Shown: positions 9,403 through 18,628 of the stretch, piece after piece
How the letters are laid out: every line of letters begins with the position of its first letter
Position numbering within the stretch: the stretch's first letter is position 1
Origin: Bacteroidales bacterium
GTDB taxonomy: Bacteria; Bacteroidota; Bacteroidia; Bacteroidales; F082
DNA: 64,000 nucleotides
Direction of reading: 5' to 3'
Assembly: GCA_017477425.1 (NCBI GenBank)
Contig: JAFUVT010000019.1
Location: forward strand, 62,001-126,000
Position numbers and translations under genes: made by a program
Notes under the pieces: generated by a model
Told to the model about the DNA's origin: nothing
The model's database searches: none
What the model saw: only the letters and a program-made list of their open reading frames with translations

Positions 9403-10632
9403 ATGAAATTCAAACACTTAATGACCGCAACCGCTATGATGCTCAGCATCAGCGTCGTTGCACAACCCAAAGCCGACGAAAAAGAAGGCAAGGAAGAAGG
9501 CTTCAAGTTTGAGACCATCAAGGAATTGCCCATCACCTCAGTGAAGAACCAAAACCAAGCCGGCACCTGCTGGTGCTATAGCTCATTGGCATTCTTCGAG
9601 GCCGAGCTGCTCCGCATGGGCAAACCTGAATACGACTTCTCGGAAATGTACATTGTCTACAAGACTTACTTGGACCGCGCCGAGGCTGCCGTCCGCACCC
9701 ATGGCGACGTGTCCTTCTCACAAGGTGGCTCTTTTGGTGACGTGCTCTACGCCATCAAGAACTACGGCCTCGTGCCCGACAGCGAGATGCCCGCTGGTGC
9801 CATGCACGGCGACTCCTTGTCGAACTTCAACGAGCTTTCGGCTGTCACCGACCCGTATGTAGCCGGTGTCATCAAGAGCCGCAAGATCCAAATGGACAAA
9901 GACGGCAACGCACTGTGGAAGAAAGGCTTGGCTGGCATCTACGACGCCTACCTTGGTGTCCCCCCGACCGAGTTCACCTACAACGGCAAGAAGTATACTC
10001 CCAAGAGCTTTGCCGAATCCACGGGTCTCAACATGAGCGACTATGTCAATCTGACCTCCTTCACGCACCATCCTTTCTATGAACAATTTGTCATCGAGGT
10101 GCAGGACAACTGGCGTTGGGGTCAGGCCTGGAACCTCCCCATCGACGAACTGATGCAGGTGATGGACAACGCTATCGACAAAGGTTATCCGATTGCTTGG
10201 GGTTCCGACGTCAGCGAGCAAGGCTGGCTCCGTGGCAAGATGGCTGGTGTGGCTGTGCTGCCCGACATCGAAGCCAAGAGCCGTGACATGCAAGGCAGCG
10301 ACATGGCCCACTGGATGGGCTTGAGCGCCGCCGACCGTGCCAAGGAAGCCCAAAACGGTCCTACCCCGCAAAAGTGGGTCACCCAAAAGGAACGCCAAAT
10401 CGCCTATGACAACTACGAGACCGGCGACGACCACGGCATGCTCATCTACGGCACCGCCAAGGACCAAATCGGCAATGAGTATTTCCTCGTGAAGAACAGC
10501 TGGGGCAAAGCCGGCAACTACGACGGCATCTGGTACGTCAGTAAGGCTTTCGTGCGCTACAAGACCATGAACATCGTGGTGCACAAAGACGCCCTGCCGA
10601 AGGACATTGCCAAGAAGCTGGGTATCAAGTAA
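9403..10632 (+). CDS. Secreted C1B papain-like peptidase, paralogue of the preceding gene
   Basis: 409-residue PepC/bleomycin hydrolase-type peptidase with signal peptide (about residues 1-21, ending SVVAQP). Triad: Cys56 in NQAGTCWCYSS, His344 in GDDHGMLIYG, Asn365 in VKNSWGKAGNY. It aligns along its whole length with the 379-aa neighbour: shared blocks include LSEMYLV/FSEMYIV, SQGG(E/S), KGLAGIYDAYLG and a WxWxxAxNLxxD segment. The main difference is an insertion of about 25 residues between the beta region and the His motif (around residues 290-325). This points to a local duplication. Followed directly by a strong bidirectional terminator. Confidence 0.92.
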   Translation: MKFKHLMTATAMMLSISVVAQPKADEKEGKEEGFKFETIKELPITSVKNQNQAGTCWCYSSLAFFEAELLRMGKPEYDFSEMYIVYKTYLDRAEAAVRTHGDVSFSQGGSFGDVLYAIKNYGLVPDSEMPAGAMHGDSLSNFNELSAVTDPYVAGVIKSRKIQMDKDGNALWKKGLAGIYDAYLGVPPTEFTYNGKKYTPKSFAESTGLNMSDYVNLTSFTHHPFYEQFVIEVQDNWRWGQAWNLPIDELMQVMDNAIDKGYPIAWGSDVSEQGWLRGKMAGVAVLPDIEAKSRDMQGSDMAHWMGLSAADRAKEAQNGPTPQKWVTQKERQIAYDNYETGDDHGMLIYGTAKDQIGNEYFLVKNSWGKAGNYDGIWYVSKAFVRYKTMNIVVHKDALPKDIAKKLGIK

Positions 10633-10640
10633 AAGAAGAA

Positions 10641-10667
10641 AAAAGGGCTGCGATGCAGCCCTTTTTT
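10641..10667. terminator. Bidirectional intrinsic terminator
   Basis: Perfect stem AAAAGGGCTGC / GCAGCCCTTTT with loop GAT, A-tract on one side and T-tract on the other. It sits between two convergent genes with a few bases either side, so it can serve both. Confidence 0.9.
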
Positions 10668-10670
10668 CTT

Positions 10671-11567
10671 TTACTTTCTAATCTGCTCGAACCCCTTACC
10701 GTAGGCACCCATCACGGTGTTCATCGTCATGAAGGCCTTGGGGTCTTCGTCTTTCACGATGCGCAGAATTTGCTGCGACTCGCGCTTATGGGCCACCACC
10801 ATCAGGATGGGGCCTTCGTGCTTGGTGTACCAACCTGTGCCGTTAATCATCGTCACGCCACGCATCATTTCAGTGGAAATACGCTCGGCCACCTTGTCGG
10901 GCTCAGAAGTGAAAATAAACGCCTGCACGGTTTGCTTGTTGCCAGTCAGCACCAAATCGACGCAATAACTGTTCACGCCCAGAACGACGCAGCTGTAGAT
11001 GAAATCCTCAATCGTGTTGCCCACGATGAAACTGCAGGCCAGGATGATGATGTTGGAGATGAGAAGAACGCGCCCCTGCGAAACATTGACATATTTGCAC
11101 ACCATCATGGCGACGATGTCGGTGCCGCCCGTGCTGCCCCCTTGGGTGAAAGCCAGGCCGATGCTCGCGCCCGCCAAGCCACCACCGAGGATGGCCGCCA
11201 AAAAATGGTCGCTGACAAAAGGTTGCATCTCGCCCGCCATGATGGGGTCGGTGATGAAATGCTGCAGCACCGACATGAACACCGAAGCCATCACGATGGA
11301 ATAAGCCGTCTTGATGCCGAAGCCGAAACCGATGACCTTCAAGGCAATGAGCAGCAGCACCGCATTGATGACGAAGACGCTGACACCTGTGGAGATGGCG
11401 CCGTCCGTGCCCCAGTAAATCAAGGCCGCGATGCCATTCACGCCGCCGCCCATTAAGTGGTTCGGGATGAGGAAAGCTGTCCAGCCAAAACACATGATCA
11501 ACAGCGCAAAGGTGATGACGATGTAACGCTTCACCTCGGCCAATACGTTTTTCTTGGATGTTTTCAT
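10671..11567 (-). CDS. YitT family membrane protein (DUF161-DUF2179)
   Basis: 298-residue inner-membrane protein. Start chosen at MKTSKKNVLAEVKRYI; a longer open frame reaches back through the tRNA-Leu gene and is an artefact. About five or six hydrophobic segments fill residues 15-200 (for example VITFALLIMCFGWTAFLIP and YSIVMASVFMSVLQHF), with the family signature FTQGGSTGGTDIVAMMV and GGGLAGASIGLAF. The last about 90 residues form the soluble DUF2179 domain (MMRGVTMINGTGWYT, ILMVVAHKRESQQILRIVK, DPKAFMTM). The transported substrate or role of this family is not established. A tRNA-Leu gene lies just upstream on the same strand. Confidence 0.9.
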   Translation of the reverse strand: MKTSKKNVLAEVKRYIVITFALLIMCFGWTAFLIPNHLMGGGVNGIAALIYWGTDGAISTGVSVFVINAVLLLIALKVIGFGFGIKTAYSIVMASVFMSVLQHFITDPIMAGEMQPFVSDHFLAAILGGGLAGASIGLAFTQGGSTGGTDIVAMMVCKYVNVSQGRVLLISNIIILACSFIVGNTIEDFIYSCVVLGVNSYCVDLVLTGNKQTVQAFIFTSEPDKVAERISTEMMRGVTMINGTGWYTKHEGPILMVVAHKRESQQILRIVKDEDPKAFMTMNTVMGAYGKGFEQIRK

Positions 11568-11652
11568 TTTCAAGCCGCTTTGAATTTGCAAAAGTAGAAT
11601 AATTTGGAAAACAAAACAGAAAAGCCTCATCAATTGATGAAGCTTTTCGCCG

Positions 11653-11737
11653 TACCCGAGGCCGGGCTCGAACCGGCACGCCTTTAAAGGGCAAGGGATT
11701 TTAAGTCCCTCGTGTCTACCAATTCCACCACTCAGGC
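11653..11737 (-). tRNA. tRNA-Leu (anticodon TAA)
   Basis: 85-nt class II tRNA. Acceptor GCCTGAG pairs with CTCGGGT (two G-U wobbles), discriminator A at 11653. Anticodon stem AGGGA/TCCCT encloses loop CTTAAAA, giving anticodon TAA. The T arm GCCGGTTCGAGCCCGGC is perfect and a variable arm is present. CCA is not encoded. Confidence 0.95.
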
Positions 11738-11777
11738 ACTTACACAAAAAATCCCGATTTGACTCGGGACCTTCTGG

Positions 11778-11850
<73 letters not shown>

Positions 11851-11942
11851 CTGCTTTCAGCAGTCGGCATTCTTGTTCACGACTCGGCATAATCAAAGTG
11901 AACTTTGCTTCTGCTCTCGCTGTTCCAAGAATTCCGCCTTGG

Positions 11943-12015
<73 letters not shown>

Positions 12016-12030
12016 TTGCGAATTGTGCGG

Positions 12031-12038
12031 CAAAAGTA
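12031..12038 (-). promoter_or_regulatory. Promoter of the tRNA cluster (TAnnTTTG)
   Basis: On the minus strand TACTTTTG lies 15 bases before the first tRNA-Gly, with a TTG 18 bases further upstream. This is one of the best matches to the Bacteroidota -33/-7 promoter in the window. Confidence 0.65.
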
Positions 12039-12067
12039 CAACTTTTTTCAATACCGCAAGCGTTTTC

Positions 12068-12093
12068 GAGAAAATTTTTCTCACAATTTTCTC
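12068..12093 (-). terminator. Weak AT-rich hairpin downstream of mutS
   Basis: Perfect 9-bp stem GAGAAAATT / AATTTTCTC with an 8-base loop, starting 20 bases after the mutS stop. No clear T-run follows on the minus strand, so terminator function is uncertain. Confidence 0.35.
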
Positions 12094-12113
12094 AAGACGC
12101 TGATTATGAATTA

Positions 12114-14717
12114 TTAATGATTCAATAATCTCTTAATCTCATTCAACTTCATCAAGGCCTCAACGGGTGTCAAAGTGTCGATGTTGGTGTTCAGAATGTC
12201 TTCCTTGATTTGCAGCAGCAGCGGGTCGTCCAATTGGATGAAACTCAGCTGCATGGCATCGTCTTGAGGCTTTGCAGCGGCTTTTTCAACATCTTCACTG
12301 GTGTGTGATTTCTCTAAAACGGACAATAATGCCGTGGCACGCTCGATGACCTTGCGCGGCATTCCCGCCATCTCGGCCACATGGATACCGAAACTATGGG
12401 CACTGCCACCTTTCTTCAACTTGCGCAGGAAGACCACCTTGTTGCCGACTTCCTTCACCGAAACATGATAGTTCTTGATTCTCGGGAACGAGTCTTCCAT
12501 CTCGTTCAACTCGTGGTAGTGCGTGGCAAACATCACCTTGGCGCGACTCACGGGGTGGTCGTGGAGGAACTCGGTGATGGCCCAAGCGATGCTGATGCCA
12601 TCGTAGGTGCTGGTGCCGCGCCCGATTTCGTCGAGCAGCACGAGGCTCCGCGACGACACATTATTTAATATGCTCGCCGTCTCGTTCATCTCCACCATGA
12701 AAGTGGACTCACCCGAAGAAATATTATCAGAGGCACCCACGCGGGTGAAAATCTTGTCCACCAAGCCGATACGCGCCGAAGCCGCTGGCACGAAGCACCC
12801 CATCTGCGCCATCAGCACAATCAAGGCGGTTTGGCGCAGCAAGGCCGACTTACCCGACATATTGGGCCCCGTGATGATGATGATCTGTTGCTTGTCGGTG
12901 TCGAGATAGACATCGTTGGCAATGTAACTCTCGCCCACGGGCATCATCTGCTCGATGACGGGGTGACGACCGTCCTTGATGTCGAGTACAAACGAGTCGT
13001 CGATAACAGGCTGCACATAGTTGTTTTTCAGCGAAATATCGGCAAAACTCACGAGGCAATCGATGCGGGCCACCAAGGAAGCGTTCACTTGTATCGGCTC
13101 CACGAACTCGGTCACAGCGGTGACCAATTCGTTGTAAACCCGTTGCTCTATGATGGCGATTTTCTCTTCCGCGCCGAGGATTTTCTGCTCGTATTCCTTC
13201 AGCTCCTCGGTAATGTAACGCTCGGCGTTGGTCAATGTCTGCTTGCGGATCCACTCGGGCGGCACCTTGTCCTTGTGCGAGTTGGTCACTTCGAGGTAAT
13301 AACCAAACACATTGTTATAGCCCACCTTCAGCGTTGTGATGCCCGTGCGTTCCAGCTCGCGGCGTTGGATGCCCATCAGGTATTCCTTGCCCGAGCGCGA
13401 CAGGTTGCGCAAGTCGTCGAGTTCGGCATCCACGCCGTCGGCGATGTAGTTGCCTTTCGAGAGCAAGGCGGGCGCATCGGGATTCAACTCCTTTTTGATG
13501 CGTTCGCGGATGGAGACGCAAGGATTATATTGCTCGGCAAAGCGCTGCAAAGCAGGATGTTGGCTGGCCTCGCAAGCCTTTTTCAAGACTTCGATTTGGT
13601 CCAAAGCGCGACCCACCTGCAGCAGTTCACGCGGATTGACACGCGCCAGCGACACCTTAGATATTAATCGTTCCAAATCGCCCACCGCGCGGATGGCATC
13701 TTGGAACTTGGAAATCTGGTCGCGGTTCTCGCAGAAATAGCGCACCACCTCATAGCGCGCCTCGATTTGCTCCTTGTTCTTCAGCGGCAGGCTCAGCCAA
13801 CGGCGCATCAGTCGACCGCCCATCGGCGATACCGTCTTGTCGATGACGTCAATCAGCGTTTTGGCGTTCACGTTGGCCGTGTGTAACAGCTCCAAATTGC
13901 GGATGGTGAACTTGTCGAGCCACACATATTGCCCTTGGTCGATGCGCGACAAGGAAGTGATATGGTTGATTTTATCGTGTTGCGTCTCAATGAGATAATG
14001 GATGGCCGCACCCGCCGCCACGATACCTTTCGGGAAATCGTCGACGCCGAAGCCTTTCAGCGAGACCGTGTGGAAATGCTTGTTCAAAACCTCGTTGGCA
14101 TAGTCGTCGGTGAACACCCAGTCGTCGAAAACGGTGAGGTAATACTTCGCGCTGAACAGGTCGATAAAGTCCTTACGCTTGTTGCGTTGCACCAAAACCT
14201 CCGACGGATTGAAGCTCTGCAACAGCTTGTCGATGTATTCGTTGGTGCCTTGTGTCAGATAGAACTCGCCTGTCGAGACATCCAAGAAGGCCACACCCGA
14301 AATCTCTTTGTCGAGATGCACTGAGGCCAAGAAATTGTTCTCTTTCTGCTCCAGCACGCTATCGCTATACGTCACTCCAGGTGTCACCAATTCCACCACA
14401 CCGCGTTTCACCAGTTTCTTGGTCAGCTTGGGGTCTTCAAGTTGCTCGCAAACCGCCACTTTGAGTCCGGCACGCACCAGTTTTGGCAAATAGGTGTCCA
14501 AGGCGTGATGCGGAAATCCGGCCAACTCAGCCGAGTCGGGCATGGCGCTCGATCGTTTGGTGAGCACAATGCCCAAAATCCTGGAGGCTTTCACAGCATC
14601 TTCGCCATAAGTCTCGTAGAAATCGCCCACGCGGAACAGCAGCATCGCCTCAGGGTATTTTGCCTTGAACGAGTAATACTGCTTCATCAAAGGGGTATCG
14701 CCGGTTTTGTCTGCCAT
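12114..14717 (-). CDS. mutS: DNA mismatch repair protein MutS
   Basis: 867-residue ATPase that recognises mismatches and starts mismatch repair with MutL. The N-terminal mismatch-binding domain shows the FYE wedge in [16 protein letters not shown] (residues about 28-43). The core and clamp domains follow, then the ABC-type ATPase: Walker [32 protein letters not shown] (signature), [16 protein letters not shown] (Walker B), and FATHYHEL. Length is normal for MutS1. The start follows from [21 protein letters not shown], typical of the MutS N-terminus. Single gene, divergent from a SpoU methyltransferase gene. Confidence 0.97.
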   Translation of the reverse strand: MADKTGDTPLMKQYYSFKAKYPEAMLLFRVGDFYETYGEDAVKASRILGIVLTKRSSAMPDSAELAGFPHHALDTYLPKLVRAGLKVAVCEQLEDPKLTKKLVKRGVVELVTPGVTYSDSVLEQKENNFLASVHLDKEISGVAFLDVSTGEFYLTQGTNEYIDKLLQSFNPSEVLVQRNKRKDFIDLFSAKYYLTVFDDWVFTDDYANEVLNKHFHTVSLKGFGVDDFPKGIVAAGAAIHYLIETQHDKINHITSLSRIDQGQYVWLDKFTIRNLELLHTANVNAKTLIDVIDKTVSPMGGRLMRRWLSLPLKNKEQIEARYEVVRYFCENRDQISKFQDAIRAVGDLERLISKVSLARVNPRELLQVGRALDQIEVLKKACEASQHPALQRFAEQYNPCVSIRERIKKELNPDAPALLSKGNYIADGVDAELDDLRNLSRSGKEYLMGIQRRELERTGITTLKVGYNNVFGYYLEVTNSHKDKVPPEWIRKQTLTNAERYITEELKEYEQKILGAEEKIAIIEQRVYNELVTAVTEFVEPIQVNASLVARIDCLVSFADISLKNNYVQPVIDDSFVLDIKDGRHPVIEQMMPVGESYIANDVYLDTDKQQIIIITGPNMSGKSALLRQTALIVLMAQMGCFVPAASARIGLVDKIFTRVGASDNISSGESTFMVEMNETASILNNVSSRSLVLLDEIGRGTSTYDGISIAWAITEFLHDHPVSRAKVMFATHYHELNEMEDSFPRIKNYHVSVKEVGNKVVFLRKLKKGGSAHSFGIHVAEMAGMPRKVIERATALLSVLEKSHTSEDVEKAAAKPQDDAMQLSFIQLDDPLLLQIKEDILNTNIDTLTPVEALMKLNEIKRLLNH

Positions 14718-14739
14718 ACAATCTCAATTAAAAAGACTA

Positions 14740-14747
14740 CAAAATTA
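14740..14747 (-). promoter_or_regulatory. TAnnTTTG -7 element for mutS
   Basis: Minus-strand TAATTTTG, 22 bases before the mutS start. Confidence 0.45.
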
Positions 14748-14847
14748 GCGTTTTGTTTGAAACAATCGGCGCGTTCGGCCAAAAAAATCCTCGTCCGTGC
14801 CGTGGCAATCCTTTTTTTCACTTACTTTGCCGAAAAATGGAAGGCCT

Positions 14848-15387
14848 ATGAGAAAACTAAGTACCGATGAACTAAGCCGACTGAGCAAGGAAGACTTTGC
14901 CAAGGTGGAGAAGACACCTATTATAATAGTGCTCGACAACATCCGTTCGTTGAGCAATGTGGGGGCCTTTTTCCGCACTGCCGATGCTTTCCGCATTGAG
15001 GCGCTCTATCTGTGCGGCATCACAGCCTGTCCGCCTCACCGCGAAATCCACAAGACCGCTCTGGGTGCCGATGAAACAGTGACCTGGAAGTATTTCGCAA
15101 CCACCGAAGCCGCCTGTCAAGCCTTGAAGACCGAAAACTATCGGATTATTGCCGTCGAGCAGGTGGAAGGCAGCGTCTCATTACAGGATTACCAATTTGA
15201 TCCGCACACCGCATTCCTCCTGGGCAACGAGGTGGAAGGTGTTGGCGAGGAGGTCTTGCCCTACTGCGACGGTGCCGTCGAGGTGCCTCAAGGGGGCACG
15301 AAACACTCGTTGAACGTTTCGGTTTGTGCCGGAATTGTGATGTGGAAAGCGTTCGAAAAGTTGTTTTTGAGTCGAAAATTTGCCTGA
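14848..15387 (+). CDS. TrmH/SpoU family RNA 2'-O-methyltransferase
   Basis: 179-residue SPOUT methyltransferase starting at MRKLSTDELSRLSKEDF; an upstream TTG-type extension to 14797 is unlikely. These enzymes bind SAM in a trefoil knot and methylate ribose 2'-OH in tRNA or rRNA. The three SPOUT motifs are visible: LDNIRSLSNVGAFFRTADAF (motif 1, with Asn and Arg), FLLGNEVEGVGEEVL (motif 2) and VEVPQGGTKHSLNVSVCAGI (motif 3, with a GTKHSLNVS core). There is no N-terminal SpoU substrate-binding extension, so it is the short form. The RNA target cannot be inferred. Confidence 0.9.
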   Translation: MRKLSTDELSRLSKEDFAKVEKTPIIIVLDNIRSLSNVGAFFRTADAFRIEALYLCGITACPPHREIHKTALGADETVTWKYFATTEAACQALKTENYRIIAVEQVEGSVSLQDYQFDPHTAFLLGNEVEGVGEEVLPYCDGAVEVPQGGTKHSLNVSVCAGIVMWKAFEKLFLSRKFA

Positions 15388-15466
15388 TTTGCAGCCTTTT
15401 TTGGCAAAAAACACGAAAAAAATGCAAAAATTTCATTCTTTTTGCGTTGGCTATTAAATAATTTCC

Positions 15467-15474
15467 TATTTTTG
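15467..15474 (+). promoter_or_regulatory. TAnnTTTG -7 element for the OmpA-family gene
   Basis: TATTTTTG with TTTG at 15441-15444 upstream. It implies an about 80-nt AT-rich 5' leader before the ATG at 15562, a common layout for highly expressed outer-membrane protein genes in this phylum. Confidence 0.5.
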
Positions 15475-15561
15475 TTCGCTAATTAGAAAGTGTAAAAGAT
15501 AGAAACTAACAGAAATAAAAAGAATCAACTAATTAAATTACAAACCTAACACAATTGCGTT

Positions 15562-17346
15562 ATGAAGAAAAATTTGACATTTTCAAAGCTGTTGATGCTT
15601 GTCGTCATGGCTGTCCTTCCCTTCAGCATGTATGCCCAGGAAGGCAAGAAACAAACAAAGCCGGTTGAAAGGTATTGGTACATCCAAGCTGACGGAGGTC
15701 TCTCCATCAACCACGGTGACTTGGCCAACTATGAAGGCTGGGTGTTCGATGATTTCACCCACTACAAGAACCAAGCCTTGCAGAATTGGAATGCCCACCT
15801 TGGCATTGGTTACCAATTCGGTAAAGTTATCGGCATGAACCTCAAGGGTGGCTACGGTCTCCTTTCGGGCCACAAACATGGTCAAGCCCTCGTTTTTGAA
15901 GACAGAGACGGCGTCTTCTACGATCTCGGCCTTGACAAGACCAACTACATTGAAGGCAACCTGAACTTGACCTTCAATCTGTTCAACATGTTCAAGTACA
16001 ACCCGAGAAGAGTCATCAACCTGGTGCCTCACGTTGGTATCGGTGGTGTGTACTATCAAGCTGGTGCCGTTAGCCAACTCAATGGCAGCGACGAAGCTGA
16101 AGCTCCTGCTCTGGCCGAAGCCAAGACTGATCGCGACCTTACCTTCACCGTTCCCGCTGGTATGGAAATCACCTTCAACCTGGCTCCTAAGTTCGACCTC
16201 TTCTTGGACTACACCTATCTCTTCACTGGCAAGGACAACCTCGACCAAGTGATGAAGATCGCCTCTGACGAAGAGAAGCACGTCATCAACGACAAGGACA
16301 TGTACAGCCAGTTCAACCTGGGTCTGCGCTACAAGTTCAACAACCCTTGCGACATCGAGAAGATGGCCCGCGAGTCGAAGAAGATCACCTATCGCGTGAA
16401 TCCCGACCCGTTGGTTGCTGACGAAAACGGCAACGTTTGCTTCGACGTCATCGTCACCATCCCTGGCGAATACTTCGAGAAGCAAGCTGTCATGAACCTG
16501 AAGCCTTACCTCGCCTATGAAGGTGGCCAAATCGACATCGAACCTATCACCTTCGTTGGTGAAAAGGTGAAGGGCGAAGGCGACTTCCGCGTCAACTACA
16601 AAGAAGGTGGCGAGTTCACCAAGCACTACTGCATGCCTTACCAAGAGGAAATGGCCAACTGCAAGCTCATGGGCGACCCGATGTTCTATGTCTACGACGG
16701 CAAGATCTATCCCACCCAAGAGGAAATCGTGAACAACACCTACTTCACCCGCGGTGCCACCGAGAAGCTGGCCGACGGCGTGATCCACAATGATGAATAC
16801 GAAACCACTTATGTGAACGACACCACCTATACGGACGAAGCCGTTCTGAAGTGCGTCTACTTCTTCAATAAGGACAAGTACAACATCAACGACAGAAGAA
16901 AACTCAACAAGGAAGCTGACGCTGCCTTCAAGGATCTCCTCGACGCCGATGTCAAGAAGTTCGAAATCAGAGCTTGGGCTTCACCTGAAGGTGAGGAAGG
17001 CCACAACAACGAACTGTCCAACAACCGTTGCAACGCTGCCGACAAGCAGATGAATGATCTTGCCAAGAAGGTCGACGGTGTCCAAATCACTGGCAAGGGC
17101 TACGGTCCCGACTGGAACAAGTTCATGGAACTCGTTGCCAACTCGAACCTGAAGGATAAGGATGCCATCATCAACACTGTTAACAACGCCAGCAACCGCG
17201 AGCGTGCCATCAAGGACATGTGCGCTATCTATCCTCAACTCGAAAAGGATATCCTGCCGCAAATCCGCCGCGCCGAAGTCTACACCTTCGAGCCCAAGAT
17301 GGTTGTCACCCAAAGACAAGTGAAAGTGAAGGTTGAGAAGAAGTAA
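15562..17346 (+). CDS. OmpA-family outer membrane porin
   Basis: 594-residue outer-membrane protein. Signal peptide at about 1-22 (LVVMAVLPFSMYAQE). Residues about 35-270 look like an OmpA-type beta-barrel: alternating aromatic strands such as NWNAHLGIGYQFGKVIGMNL and FDLFLDYTYLFTGKDN, ending FNLGLRYKFNNPC. A middle segment of about 150 residues (270-420) is all-beta and not assigned. The C-terminal about 150 residues match an OmpA peptidoglycan-binding domain (VYFFNKDKYNINDRRKLNKEADAAF, FEIRAWASPEGEEGHNNELSNNR). The protein is longer than classic OmpA (about 350) because of the middle segment. Codons are visibly uniform, as expected for an abundant protein. Followed by a strong terminator. 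Confidence 0.88.
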   Translation: MKKNLTFSKLLMLVVMAVLPFSMYAQEGKKQTKPVERYWYIQADGGLSINHGDLANYEGWVFDDFTHYKNQALQNWNAHLGIGYQFGKVIGMNLKGGYGLLSGHKHGQALVFEDRDGVFYDLGLDKTNYIEGNLNLTFNLFNMFKYNPRRVINLVPHVGIGGVYYQAGAVSQLNGSDEAEAPALAEAKTDRDLTFTVPAGMEITFNLAPKFDLFLDYTYLFTGKDNLDQVMKIASDEEKHVINDKDMYSQFNLGLRYKFNNPCDIEKMARESKKITYRVNPDPLVADENGNVCFDVIVTIPGEYFEKQAVMNLKPYLAYEGGQIDIEPITFVGEKVKGEGDFRVNYKEGGEFTKHYCMPYQEEMANCKLMGDPMFYVYDGKIYPTQEEIVNNTYFTRGATEKLADGVIHNDEYETTYVNDTTYTDEAVLKCVYFFNKDKYNINDRRKLNKEADAAFKDLLDADVKKFEIRAWASPEGEEGHNNELSNNRCNAADKQMNDLAKKVDGVQITGKGYGPDWNKFMELVANSNLKDKDAIINTVNNASNRERAIKDMCAIYPQLEKDILPQIRRAEVYTFEPKMVVTQRQVKVKVEKK

Positions 17347-17366
17347 TCTTTCAGCTTCATCAAATG

Positions 17367-17397
17367 AAAAAGCCGCTCGATTGAGCGGCTTTTTTTG
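17367..17397. terminator. Bidirectional intrinsic terminator
   Basis: Stem AAAAAGCCGCTC / GAGCGGCTTTTT with loop GATT and T-tract, between the OmpA-family gene and the convergent deoxynucleoside kinase gene. Confidence 0.92.
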
Positions 17398-17403
17398 TTT
17401 TCA

Positions 17404-18045
17404 TCACAAGGCCACCCGATGCAAACCCACCTCATAGGGCTGGTTGATGGCATCTAAAATTCTTTGATAATCACTTTCATACGAAACAAAGTCAAGACGA
17501 TTGGTGTCGAGGATGAGAATGCGCATATGGCTTTGCTGTTGACGCAAAAACGACAAATAACCCTGCTGGATGTTATCCAAATAGGCATCGCTGATTTCCT
17601 GCTCATAGTTACGGCCACGCTTACGGATGTTGTGCTGCAGGCGATCCACATCGGAATAAAGGTAGACCAACAGCTCTGGTTTGGGCATGTCGGAAAAAAT
17701 GATATTGAAAAAACGCGAAAACAGCTGATACTCGTCGTCCTGCAAATTGTTGCGCGAGAAAACCAGCGATTTGGCCACATAATAATCAGAGATGATGAAA
17801 TCGTGGAACAAATCGAGCGCACCTAGCTTGTCCTTCAGCTGCTGATAACGCAAAGCCAAAAAGGTCATCTCAACCTGAAAGGAATATTTGTCGGGTTCCT
17901 TATAGAACTTTGGCAAAAAAGGGTTCTTGTCGGCCTCAAACTCTTCCAAAACGAGCTTCCCGTTGAAGTCGTTGGCAATTCGCGAAGCCAAGGTGGTCTT
18001 GCCCGCCCCAAGCGTTCCCTCTATGGCGATGTAATTGTAGTTCAT
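17404..18045 (-). CDS. Deoxynucleoside kinase (dNK family)
   Basis: 213-residue P-loop kinase that phosphorylates deoxynucleosides for dNTP salvage. Walker A is at the N-terminus: IAIEGTLGAGKTTLASRIAN. The lid and substrate regions typical of dGK/dCK-like enzymes follow: LEEFEADKNPFLPKFYKEP, SFQVEMTFLALRYQQLK and an Arg-rich lid IRKRGRNYEQEI. The start MNYNYIAIEG is chosen because it overlaps the folK stop by four bases (ATGA); a longer frame to 18165 lies inside folK. The two genes form a translationally coupled pair, a common arrangement in Bacteroidota. Confidence 0.9.
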   Translation of the reverse strand: MNYNYIAIEGTLGAGKTTLASRIANDFNGKLVLEEFEADKNPFLPKFYKEPDKYSFQVEMTFLALRYQQLKDKLGALDLFHDFIISDYYVAKSLVFSRNNLQDDEYQLFSRFFNIIFSDMPKPELLVYLYSDVDRLQHNIRKRGRNYEQEISDAYLDNIQQGYLSFLRQQQSHMRILILDTNRLDFVSYESDYQRILDAINQPYEVGLHRVAL

Positions 18046-18554
18046 TGTTCTTCGATTGTTTCTGTTGGGATCTCCCTCACGATGGATGTGTCGGGACAAG
18101 CTTGCAGGAGCTCGATTTGAGTCATATGCAGAAGCGGATGCACCAGCATAGGTGCGACATCGCACATGGGTAGCAAAGCGAAACGCCGCTGTTGCAACCG
18201 GGGATGCGGAACCGTCAATCGCTCGGTCATGATGACGCGATCGCCATAATACAGGATGTCTAAATCGGCAGTACGCGATGTGTAGCCCTCGCTTCCAGGA
18301 TAACGGACGCGGCCCAGCCTCGCCTCGATGTCGAGCAATCGGCGCAACAGCTCCTCAGGATCGAGTTCGGTTTCCAACACGATGACACGGTTAAGAAACC
18401 ATTCGTCGGCAACAAAGCCCCAGGGCTCCGACTCATAGGCGGCAGAGAGGTCAGCGATGGTGCCACACCTATTATTAATTAATAGGCAGGCTTGGACAAA
18501 GATTTCCTCCTTGTCACCCATATTCGACCCGAAAAGTACGTAGCACTTCTCCAT
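18042..18554 (-). CDS. folK: 2-amino-4-hydroxy-6-hydroxymethyldihydropteridine diphosphokinase
   Basis: 170-residue HPPK of folate biosynthesis, which transfers pyrophosphate from ATP to the pterin. Visible motifs: YVLFGSNMGDKEEIF at the N-terminus, YESEPWGF (pterin-binding Trp), LLRRLLDIEARLGRVR, TADLDILYYGD with the metal-binding DxD, and VPHPRLQQRRFALLPM. Start taken at MEKCYVLFGSN; the six-residue longer alternative at 18572 would place the promoter element inside the gene. Its stop overlaps the start of the deoxynucleoside kinase gene. Confidence 0.94.
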   Translation of the reverse strand: MEKCYVLFGSNMGDKEEIFVQACLLINNRCGTIADLSAAYESEPWGFVADEWFLNRVIVLETELDPEELLRRLLDIEARLGRVRYPGSEGYTSRTADLDILYYGDRVIMTERLTVPHPRLQQRRFALLPMCDVAPMLVHPLLHMTQIELLQACPDTSIVREIPTETIEEQ

Positions 18555-18569
18555 CTTTGAGATTTTCCG

Positions 18570-18577
18570 CAAAGGTA
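18570..18577 (-). promoter_or_regulatory. TAnnTTTG -7 element for folK
   Basis: Minus-strand TACCTTTG only 15 bases before the folK ATG, so the leader would be very short. It is about 14 bases from the opposing sppA element. Confidence 0.5.
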
Positions 18578-18590
18578 AGTCATTTTTTCT

Positions 18591-18598
18591 TATTTTTG
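18591..18598 (+). promoter_or_regulatory. TAnnTTTG -7 element for sppA
   Basis: TATTTTTG, 30 bases upstream of the sppA ATG, facing away from the folK element in a compact divergent promoter region. Confidence 0.5.
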
Positions 18599-18628
18599 CA
18601 GCCTAAACATAACAAAAACATCATCACC

